Below are positions 36,816 through 46,412 of a stretch of 64,000 nucleotides of DNA, one piece after another (the stretch's first letter is position 1; each line of letters starts with the position of its first letter). The position numbers and the translations under genes were made by a program. Origin of the DNA: Monarcha castaneiventris obscurior (Eukaryota; Chordata; Aves; Passeriformes; Monarchidae); assembly GCA_026261815.1 (NCBI GenBank), contig JAMPIT010000894.1:53941147-54005146 (forward strand), written 5' to 3'. Under the pieces are notes generated by a model. The model had not been told where the DNA came from and ran no database searches. It was given only the letters and a program-made list of their open reading frames with translations.

Positions 36816-37200
36816 AACTTGAGGTTTGGGCTGTTTGGCCACAGGCTGTGTGTCCACCAGACTGCTTTTGGAGTGAGCTATCTAAATCCTTCTCAGCCAC
36901 CCTGATATCACACAGCTTTCTTGCTGTCTCCTGCAGCTCAGCCACGTGCTGCTGTGGGATGTCCTCTACCTGGGCACATCTTTTGCAGGCACCTCTCTGC
37001 CTGTCCTTGCTCCAGGAGAAAGGTCCAGGCACTTCCTGCACTCTGAGGTCTGCACTGCAGCCTCTCCCCTCAGCAGCTCTATGTGGGCAGAGGCACCCAG
37101 GCTGCAATGACTCAAGTTCTAATATGAGTTGGTGGGTTGGGTACATAAGGGCTTGGGAGGTTGGTACAAACCTGTTGTGGAGAAAGAGTGCAGGAGGCAC
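36816..37200 (-). pseudogene. repeat-like open frame with CxxC and coiled coil
   Basis: A 151-codon minus-strand frame starts at 37200 and reads through into the CR1 3' UTR, stopping at 36745. Residues 72-75 are CKRC. They are followed at about 76-112 by a heptad-like stretch (VAELQE, then RKLCDIR) that would form a coiled coil. From about residue 131 the frame is CR1 3' UTR and not real protein. The local G+C content is above its surroundings. A CxxC plus coiled-coil module resembles the ORF1- or gag-like proteins of retroelements, but I cannot name the family. The start codon is arbitrary, and a domesticated gene or chance frame remains possible. Confidence 0.35.
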
Positions 37201-37649
37201 CTTACACTGGGTTTAAAGTTGTGAATGTTGGGTAAATCCAGCCTCTGGAAACCCAGTTCACAATTTGTTAGTTCGAGGTATTATTCCCACACAAGAGCCA
37301 TCCTGCAGGTGTAACGAAGCACTGGGATTTATTCAGGTCCTATGAAAGCAAGAGAAAGCAGTTTGTCCAGCAGCTTCTGTCAGCCTGAAGAGCTATAAAG
37401 GACAATTTCTGCTTTGAAATCCATCCCCAGCATTCCATGAGTCTCCAGAGATATACCAAGAAGAGGCAATTACACCAACTATTCTGCTGTTTTGTTTTGC
37501 ATCCTTTTTTTTTTATCCAGAGGAAAGTTAATTAGGCCCCAGTGTACTGCCACATAAAACAACCCAAACCAAGTGCAACTACTGTTGGGGAAAAAATAAT
37601 CCAGCCATAACTCTGCTCTTGAGCAAAAGAGAGCTATTTCTCACCTGCA
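37201..37649. other. non-coding sequence right of the chimeric element
   Basis: No gene recognised. The first part may be the 5' continuation of the element described at 36816-37200, but its boundary cannot be placed. A T-run lies near 37507. Confidence 0.4.
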
Positions 37650-38210
37650 TGTCAGGATCGATCGTGTCCCCAGAAGCCACCTCATTCTAAAGGAGAGAGT
37701 ACTAGCTAAGGAATGGGTGTGTGAAGCCACAGCTCTCTTTCACTTGGGGGGGCATCCAATACTACTGGGAACGTGTTTCTGTGAAGAAAACAAGCCTGAT
37801 GAGGTCACGAAATAATTCCTGTGGGGCATCTCGGTCAGATTGCTTTAATTTAAAGGTCGCAACTGCAAATGAACAAAACAACCAGAGCAGCTCCTAAAGC
37901 AAAGAGAGATGGTAAATTACAGCAAAGAGGCACAGTAAGAGGAAAACACTCCAGCAGTATAAAAACACATCGAGGAGCTGCTCTGCCACACTCGTGCCAG
38001 CAGAGAGCAGTGGCAGAATGGCGAAGGATCCTGCCTGGATGCCTGGATGCTCCCGCACATCTCGCTCAACTGATTTAGCATTGCTGCTTCTGCATCTCAC
38101 ACTGTGCGTGCTGGGCTGTGCAAAGGTCCTGGCTCTTCACACCCGTTCATTGAATCGTCCCACTGCAGGTCAAATTCCCATAATGTAGATGTTTAGCGAG
38201 CTGCAAAATA
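37650..38210. promoter_or_regulatory. CpG-enriched patch with TATA box
   Basis: By eye about 16 CpG dinucleotides fall in 560 bp, in a window where CpG is otherwise scarce. The count is below usual CpG-island density. A TATAAAAA box lies at 37958-37965 on the plus strand, about 50 bp ahead of an ATG in strong context. Together they could mark a small promoter, but no transcript evidence is available. Confidence 0.3.
38018..38188 (+). CDS. hypothetical 56-codon secreted or first-exon ORF
   Basis: The ORF begins at an ATG with A at -3 and G at +4, 53 bp after a TATAAAAA box. The predicted peptide has a polar N-terminal region with two arginines (CSRTSRSTD, residues 11-19). A hydrophobic core follows (LALLLLHLTLCVLG, residues 20-33), then small residues suited to signal peptidase (GCA or VLA). 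This resembles a signal peptide. The frame stops at TAG 38186-38188. If it is a first exon, a weak donor (CAG/GTCAAA near 38168) could end it earlier. No family is recognised, and by length alone the ORF could be chance; the context is what makes it worth listing. Confidence 0.22.
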   Translation: MAKDPAWMPGCSRTSRSTDLALLLLHLTLCVLGCAKVLALHTRSLNRPTAGQIPIM

Positions 38211-40953
38211 ACAAAAAGGGCACATTCCCTGCACCAGATCTGAAGCATCTTGTTAACAATGTAGGAGCTTTTTTATGACATAGACCATACTTGCTTTTTG
38301 TGATGTAGGCCCTATTTGGGTGATCTTATTTCACAGTGTTACAAATTCGAAGCCAGATTTTGATTCTATATTTTGATGGTTTACTCAGGATATTTAATTC
38401 AAGAGGATATTGAATTTTAAAAGACGCCAGCTGTTCCTCAACAGTTAAACCTGCTCAGAAGTATAAAACTTTGAGAATATCAGCATAACAATATGTCAGG
38501 AATATGCTATATGTTTTGAAACACAACTGATGACACTGGCATTTTGTGCTTGTTCGTGTCAGTTCTTAGGTGCTGGACACCCTGAGTCACTTCTGAATCA
38601 TCATTCCTTTGAGAAACAATGTCCCAGCAGAGAACTGACTGTTCCCCTTGATACATACAGAAAGAATTTAATCTAAATTTGGTCAAGTAATTTCCTTCCT
38701 TCATTTTGCACATGTGTTAGTTATTCCATTCTCTGGGGATGCAATCTGCATCTCTGCTTATCTCCATTATCACAATATGGAGAAAGTCTGTTGAGAGATT
38801 TGCTGTTTCTTCCTTTGTGAGCTTTACTGTTCATTCCTAACTGTGAAAGCACAGCACCCTCACACAATCTGTAACTAATTCTACACAATCACATTCTATT
38901 ATTCTTATCAATTATTATATATAAATAGCATTGTTTATAGGAATAAAAGACTTCTCTAGTGAGGCAAACGTATTTATTGCCCTTACAAGGAAAATGTTCT
39001 CACTAAAAGTCAATATGCAAATACAAAACCACAGCAGAACAGTGTAATGAATGTAAAGTATGTTTGTACTGGTGTCCCTTTAATCTAGAAAAGTTGTTTT
39101 TCATGCTAAGGCTTGTCTTGTTTCACGTGTGTGTGTCTGTGTGGCAGTGCCCTGAAAGAGCATTGAAAGGCCATTCTTTAGTAAGCGTAGCAGGTCTGCT
39201 TCTGGCACAGAAAGCTGTTCCACGGAAGGGCTTTGGGAATCACTGGCTGTTCATGCAAATTCCCATTGTCAGTCTAGCAGTGAAAGACAGCTGTGCAGAG
39301 CAGAGACTGCTACCAAGGCTGGCAGGCAGCATCTGGCCCCCTGCTCAACAGCCCATGGCTCAGGCATATGAAATTGGAAACCAGAAATGTTATTTCTTGC
39401 ACTAAGCTGTAAGGAAAACCTCAGGGGAATGGTCACACTTACAACTTGTGGTCAGCAAATGATGTCTGAAAAAAAAAAGTTGAATATTACTTTGAGATGT
39501 GCTCACATAATTAATATTGTTGTTATACAATTCTACATTTACCACTACATTAATATTGACAATGACAGAATTATAAAGTAGAAGATTATAAGGTGAGAAC
39601 CAAACAAATCCATGTGCTTTGAGTGAGTTATTTTGCCTTTCTTGTTTTTTCCATATGCCATTGCATTTTTAAGTGGAGCTATAACCCAACCTGCTGGAAC
39701 ATACTCTGATCTTCAGTAACCAGCATTTATCCAGAATAACTACTGGAGTTAATATTGATGAAAATCACAATTTGGCCCAGAAACCTGGCATGACATTTTC
39801 AGTGGAGATATTTGACTTTGCTTTCAGTAATTGTTTATTTTGAACCTGACAGGCACCTTGGTAAACATGTAAAAATCAAGGCCTGTATCCTTGATAGCTG
39901 TTGGTGGTTAAAATCGTAAGAGCAATCTGTTGTCAGCTGAAATGTTTAAACCAGTAGCATTCAGTACTGATATTCTAGTATTGGCTGCTGGAACTGGTAT
40001 TCCAGAAATGTCTTCTGCAGAGCTGACCTTGCCTTCAGGCAGAGATATGGGCTTGGTGATGAAATCTATTCCAGACCATTTATTCATGATCCATTGCCTT
40101 CTTGTCTTCCCTGCAAGGGCAGAAATGTGTATTTGCTGTTACTTCTTACTAGGAGTACAGGTGTTTTTCAGGAAGTTCTGTTCTGGTATTCTGTGAGCTG
40201 TCACAGCAATGAAAAAATTAGGACTAGAGATCCCTGGAGAAGAAATAATGGTGTCCCTGGTTACTGCATCTTTACTTAAAGATGTGGGATGGCCTCAAGT
40301 GATATAAGCTTGCTATCACTTGATTCCCAAACTGGTATTTTTAAGTTTTGAGTAATGTGATCTCAGTATTAATCCTGTGATATGAAAACTATGCCCTTTT
40401 CAGGTACCACTGGCTGGACAACCAGAATATTGTTGAATAATTTTACACAGGAGATAAATTCATACATTTTGAAATGGATACTCTTTTTGAAATCTGATTT
40501 AGAGCTAACAGGAAAAAATGAGTTTGTGTTTTGATGAACTTTGAAGCAGTTGTTGTCCTGATGGGTGCAGTGGATGAAGCTAATGATACATGGATTTAAT
40601 GTGATATGTCTGAAATTTTTGGTTTGCATTAGGTGGAAGGCTTGTGTATGTAAGATGGTCAGGTATGGCCTTGTTACAGTTTAAAATCCAGCATGTTTTC
40701 AGTTGTTGACCAAAACCAGACTTTGTTACTATTCTGGGGTTTAAAAAACATAAAGTGAACTGGCAGAGGAAATAATTGGAGACAGCAGTGAATTAATGTG
40801 TGTGTGTCCAAATGTAAATATATACGTCACTTAAGTAAATAACTACTAGTACATTAACATTTCTAACACTATACACAAAACATGATTTTAAAATTTTTTT
40901 ACTGTCTGATAAAAGGTAAAGAAAATCTGATGGGAGCTTGTGTGTGCATACAA
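38211..40953. other. unique non-coding sequence
   Basis: No gene is recognised. A GTGTGT run lies near 39128 and a (TG) run near 40798-40808. Open frames up to 113 codons (39064-39405, plus) lack motifs. Confidence 0.5.
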
Positions 40954-41013
40954 ATATATATATATATATATATAAAATATATATATATATAGCATATATA
41001 TAAAAATATATAT
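40954..41013. repeat. (AT)n microsatellite, imperfect
   Basis: Runs of alternating A and T are interrupted by AAAATA, AGCATA and AAAAATA. The array is self-complementary and could extrude as a cruciform. It produces a spurious tyrosine/isoleucine-rich frame on the minus strand. Confidence 0.95.
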
Positions 41014-44000
41014 GCAAAATGCACCCTTTCTATTTTCAGCAAGTGATTCAGAATGTCAGCTGAGTCAGCACAGACTGAAAGAATATGATTAATTTACATC
41101 AGTGATATGTACCCTATGGATAAGATAATGGTCTTAAGTCTTAATGTACTAAACTCTTCCAGAGTTCCTTACGGTATGCCAAGTTTGAATGTGTTGTTCC
41201 AAAAGCTAGTCAGAAGGCTGGACAGTTACCTGGTTGCACCTTGTGTGATATTTAAATTTCTTGATGGCCATTATTGGCCACTCTAAAACACTTTGTGGCT
41301 AAAAAGAAAGGTATTAATGTAGCAGAGGGATTCAGGGGAGGACAAACAGCATAAACAAGTAGCTATTTTCTAAAAATTATCCTGATAAGCTCTTGAATTT
41401 AGTCCAATAATCCTGTTAATGAAGACAGTAGCTTGCAGCATTTAAGAATTAAGCAATATGAAAAATCAAATTGAATCAATTAAAAGCCTGCAGCAAACAC
41501 AATAAGCTACTGTGGAGTTAATACATTTTTGAGGAAAGGAACTTCATTGAACACATGTAAAATGAAATGGAGAAGAACATTTCAGTTTGAATGCTCTTTT
41601 CAAAGTTTCAGGTGTGGTCAGAGCTAGTTGTTTAGATGGTTACTGAGAGATAGCAGAGGTCTGTCCTCTGTTATTTTGGGGGATGTTTTGTGTAATGGAT
41701 TTGTCAAAGTAAAGAGGAAATGGTAATTACAGGATGAGGAAAAGGCAAAGAGGAAAGGACCAGGAGAACCAGATCGTGCCAGTAGCACAAGGAAACATAA
41801 AAACCTGGCAGCTGCACAGTGTAGCTGCTGAGACTTCATGCTTTGCTACATCAGGGCTAAAATATGTTGGTAATTAATATTATTGTTCCTAGAAAACTGT
41901 ATAAGGATTATATTTGTAGCATTTTCTTGTTTAAAAGAAGACATTCCGAGGACGATAACTGAAAATGCTCAATAAAACCTCACATTTAATGAAAAATGCT
42001 TCTACTGATTCCTTTTCACTATCCCTCTGAGGGAAGTAAGATTCCTTAGCTCTAATAGTATGACACAAATGACATGCAAAGTCTGGTACACCCTCAAAAG
42101 CTTTATTCCCATCACACTCAGTGCTGATACTGTAAAGGTGCTTTTCCCCAGCAGGGTTACTTCCACCCAGCGAAGAGAAAAAGGCCCTTTTAAAAATAAA
42201 AAATAAAAAGAAAATAAAAATCAGTGAATCTAGGTAAACACTGGGGAGCTTACCACTGCAGACCTGCTGATAACGACTGTGTGTGACTACAGAAACTCTC
42301 CATCCTGTGACACTCCATATGCAGAGCAGCCCTTAAACCTCTGTCTGTCCAGTTATCTATCATACCCTCCTTTCCTTTTCTTCTGGTTTTGTCTTCTCAT
42401 TTTCCTTGGGATTCTGGTGGCATTCAAAGTAATGATGTGGTAAACTTTTGGCATCTCTACATTGTGGCACCCTGAGACAGGTCTACAAACTTCACTGTGT
42501 ATTTATCCATTGATTACACTGTGATCCATCATTGTTATCAAAAGAAACAGGATCAGGGAATGCCTGTTAACCAAACAAAAGCACAGTATCAAACAAAACA
42601 GCTGTCTGAGAAAAAATGCATTTGGCAAGCCAAAGGAAAGCATGGAATTCATAGTAAACAGAGCACATGTTTCTCAGCAATAAATTAGCCTAAGCACAGT
42701 CTATCCACATTCCACTTTGTGTTATTGTAGCTGTGCAAACTATTATGCAGAAAAAGACAGCACAATCTTGCTGCAGACTGAACCAAATCAAGCATTTACT
42801 TTGGCTGCTTGGAGAAAAATGTTGCTAGATTTTCCCAGTGCAATTTCAGAGTTTATTTCTAGGAGGTGGATTTTTGTTTGTTTGCTTAGTTGTTTTTTGT
42901 TGTTGTTGTTTCTACTGATTAATGTCAGCACTGGGATTGGACATGGCAGTTTATTGTCTCAGAAAAACACCTTGAGCACCTTGTAGTCCGAAGGCCACAG
43001 TGATGGATTAGGGTTTAGGAGTCTTGGGACGTTCTTTACCATTCATCTGCTGTTTGGCTTCAGTCTCTCCTGTTTTCTCCACTGCACCTGGTTTTGCTAA
43101 TTCAGGACAGTGAGGACTGTCTTCTGCAAGGTGCTCATGCAGCTTCTACAGGGCCATGCTTATCTTTGGTGTGACCTTAGTGCAATAACATAAAGAGCAA
43201 TCAATTAAACAGCCCATTTCCCGGTTAACTAAAGTAGAGGATCACCAGCTAATGCTGTTTTTTCTAGTCATTATCATGCTGTAAAACTTGGGACAACATC
43301 CTTCTGACTAATTAAATGCTCAAAGTGTAGTAAGTCTGATCAGTACTGAAGTCCAGGTTGAAACTTTGACTTGCAGATTCTTGGACCATTCTGGTTTCTG
43401 TTGTTTAAAAGCTTGTCATTCTAATAGCCTGTGAAATATAAAATGCAGGTATTTGAATGCATCTTCACCTTAAAAATAAACCCACAGGAAAGAAAAATGG
43501 GGAAATCAGACAGGAGAACATGATCTTACAATTTGTGACTTGAAACAAAGAGCCCACAGACCTTATCTAGTGTAGTACTTGAGTAAAAATGTTGAGAAAA
43601 TAGTCTAATATTGTGTCTTGCCACACCACACCTCTGTAAAAATTACCATTAGTTCAGTAATCACAAAAATAAGTGCAGTGTTGCCACTCTTTAGTAAACT
43701 TTACTGTTTGCACGAACTAGGCAATACCACAAATTTCATCTGAGGTAGCATTCCTTGCACAGTGAATACAAACATTTCCATTAAGGTTGAAGATGAGCTT
43801 CTGTGAACTCCATTTTAAAGTATAGATTACAGTTTATGCTAAATCCTTCTGGTTTTACACTTTATTGTTTTTCATTTCACAGAATCTGACAGATGCAGAG
43901 TGCCCCATGAAGCTTCCTGCTTCAAGAATTCTTGATGGAATTGTTCCAGTTCTGCCTGTGCAGCTTCAAATGCACTTCTTTTCTAACTCATTTTAAGGCC

Positions 44001-44283
44001 AGATGACAAAGAGCTGAACCAAGCACAGTAGAAAGCAAATTTAAGACTGTGTCCTACCTGCCTGCTGACTGGGTGTCCAACTGTGCAAATGAAAGTGAGA
44101 AATACTTTCTTAAAGACTCAGGTCATAGTTCTATTATATTTATCAGTGTGTGATTTCTGTATTTGGCAGACCCTGCAAGAGTACATTAAAGTGTAAGGAT
44201 GTGAGCAAGTTAAAAGTTTGTCTCGGAATCGACAAAGTAAGGGACAAAGTAAGATCTGATTTATCTTTAAACACAATGATTTG
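41014..44283. other. unique non-coding sequence
   Basis: No gene or named repeat. A-rich low-complexity sequence (AAAATAAAAAATAAAAAG-type) lies at 42191-42222 and a TTG run at about 42896-42910. A candidate 3' terminal exon at 43883-43996 is listed separately. A 12-bp near-duplicate (GACAAAGTAAG) occurs at 44231-44254. Confidence 0.5.
43883..43996 (+). other. candidate 3' terminal coding exon
   Basis: A strong acceptor (TTATTGTTTTTCATTTCACAG, ending at 43882) is followed by 37 open codons beginning NLTDAECPMKLP and ending FFSNSF at TAA 43994-43996. An ATTAAA poly(A)-type signal lies near 44186. No family match is recognised, and one good acceptor with a 111-bp open frame is not rare by chance. 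Confidence 0.18.
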
Positions 44284-44309
44284 TTTATCAAATAGCATTA
44301 TTTGATAAA
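44284..44309. repeat. perfect hairpin, 11-bp stem and 4-base loop
   Basis: TTTATCAAATA (44284-44294) and TATTTGATAAA (44299-44309) are exact inverted repeats around GCAT. It lies 14 bp before the hAT-like relic. Confidence 0.95.
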
Positions 44310-44323
44310 AACTTACCCTATTG

Positions 44324-44503
44324 CAGTAGTTTCAAACTTTTTCAGTGTACAAACCTCTGGAAGTTTTTCACTGATGGTCTGAGTCCTGATAAACTAAATA
44401 TTATTGGCCTGAGCTTGTTTCCTTTGGTAAAATGTCTTGTGGACATGAAAAGCAGTCCATGGATTCTCAAATATCTTCAGGCTACAAGTTTTCAACCTCT
44501 TTG
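44324..44503 (+). mobile_element. hAT/Charlie-like DNA transposon relic (MITE-sized)
   Basis: The left end CAGTAGTTTCAAACTTTTTC resembles the terminal inverted repeat of hAT-Charlie elements (CAGTGGTTCTCAAACTTTTT type). The right part reads CAGTCCATGGATTCTC and then CTACAAGTTTTCAACCTCTTTG. It resembles the other end of such elements, where a GTCCATGGACC block precedes the AGGTTGAGAACCACTG terminus. The 180-bp size fits an internally deleted non-autonomous copy. No 8-bp target duplication could be matched, so decay is strong. Confidence 0.45.
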
Positions 44504-46280
44504 TTGCTTTTTAAAAATGCTCTTGGAAAATAAATTTATAATTAGAATAACGACAAAGTTTTCTGGGTGTTTCCCTTCCGTGATTGTTGCTATTATCTCT
44601 GATAATTCTAAGTGGAACCAAACCTGGACCTAAACCCCATGATCATGAACAATCTCCCTCTCATGAGTGGGAAGTAGTAATTCTAGCCTAGACAACTAGA
44701 ACAACTATTTCTTGTTGAAGAGAAGTGAATGCCATGAAGAGTGATCACACTTCAGTCTGTTTGGGGCGATATGATAAAGCACAGTTGGTCTGATAAGCCC
44801 TCCAACCCTCTCAGGTGTCTTTTCACTACCTCCTTTGCAGGGGTTTGTGCCTGTGATGGAAGTCTTGACTGAGCATCTCTAAGCCAGATGAAGGCTACTC
44901 TCAGCTCCTACTCTTTTCTTCCTGCTGTGAGGCAGAATTTGTACTTTGGGCAGGCAAAATTTGCTTCCACTTACACATTTTTTCCATCTGTGCCAAGACT
45001 GTGATTCAGGATAGAACAGTGAAAAATTATTCCCTTCTCCCTGTTCCCATCCTCTCCTTACAACTGGCAGGCACGATTTCACATGTGTGTATTAACAAAT
45101 GTCTCTTTCTGAAGAGCAGATTAGCATGATAGATCCCAGATTATCAGAACTCTGAATTGAACACAGTTATCTTCCTTTTTTATTTATCTTTCAAAATATT
45201 GCATCCAGGAAATATTTAAGGATTCTCACATACTTCCTTGACACAGATGCACTTTGAATCATTGCAGTGCATTTTGAATTATCTCTGTGGAAGGTGAGAA
45301 GGAATCAGATAAAATCCTTTACTGCAGGAAGCAGTTTGTTGGGGTATTTTTATGGATATCATTTGCAGGGGTGAGCAGGCCCCATTTCTTTTTTTATCCT
45401 CTGTTCTTGAGATGCAATGGATTCACTGTATTCCTAGAGAAGGCCCAGCTGAGTTTCTCTTTGATGATCAGCCAGGCAACCCTTATCTGTGAGTTTGAAA
45501 AAACAGCAAAACGGAGCTGGTGCTTCAAATGCTGCTCAGGGCCTTTTGTTTTATCTCCTTACCTATTTATTACCATAAGCTACCTTGGGGGGACAGCAAG
45601 AGCAAGAACCCCAGCTTGATACCAATTGTGCTGGCTCTTAGCAAAGTAAAGGAAAACACCACGGAACTTCAAATGGAGCAAAACGTTCTCTAGCTGAAGA
45701 GAGGGTGGGCAGGTCTTACCTACACAGAGCATCTGAGCTGTTCCCTTGCAGCTTCTCTGTGCCTCTATTTCTGTAATGGTTTTAATTGGCAGGTTCTAAT
45801 ACCTTCCTGCCCCCAGGAGGAATATGAAGATTATTCAGTGTTTCTGAGAAGCTTTGAAGATGAACAAAACTGCCCCTGTAGAGCTGTCTGTGATTTCAGC
45901 AGGGCTGAAAAACTTACTGGTTTGTTTTGCTGGCAGTTAGAATAATTTTTGCTGCTCACTGGAGAAGAAAAGTTGGTTTTACTCATTGTTTGATGGGCTG
46001 GATTGTCCCATGAGGCTTGAACCAGAGCAGGTGGAGTGGCTGGGCTACACAGAAGGTCTGCCAGACAAACCACGTTCTCTGAAAAACTGCTCTGGGCCCC
46101 CTGGTGACCCACTCATGCCTGGCCTGTAACACCTGCAAATTGGACATCTCTGTACCAGTCTGTGAGATGGGAAGGTGAGGCTAAGGCTTTCCTGTTTTCC
46201 CTTTCCTGACCACTGGTCTTTTCTTGGGGGGGAGTTAAGCAGCAGTTCATAGCTAACCATGCCTAGAGTCGTGCACAAAC
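44504..46280. other. unique non-coding sequence
   Basis: No gene or repeat family recognised. The 110-codon plus-strand frame at 45287-45619 has no domain signal. Confidence 0.5.
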
Positions 46281-46412
46281 TCTTGTCCTGTCAGTTGTGA
46301 CCTGGGAGAAGAGATCAACACCCACCATACTGCAACCTCTTTTCAGGTACTTGTAGAGAATGATCAGGTCTCTCCTGAGCTGCCTTTTCTCCAGACTAAA
46401 CATCCCCAGTGG
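46281..46412 (-). mobile_element. internal CR1 LINE fragment (end of ORF2)
   Basis: TCTTGTCCTGTCAGTTGTGACC, GAGAAGAGATCAACACCCACC, CAACCTCTTTTCAGGTACTT and GCCTTTTCTCCAGACTAAAC follow the antisense order of the CR1 ORF2/3' UTR junction. In the minus-strand frame the block [13 protein letters not shown] and [10 protein letters not shown] is typical of the CR1 ORF2 C-terminus. Both the 3' tail and the 5' part are missing, so it is a twice-truncated fragment. Confidence 0.8.

Noticed and set aside
40793..41017. Tyrosine- and isoleucine-rich minus-strand frame
   Set aside because: Translation of an AT microsatellite.
46330..46350. CTCTTTTCAG/GTACTT as a splice junction
   Set aside because: It is part of the CR1 consensus and the donor is poor.
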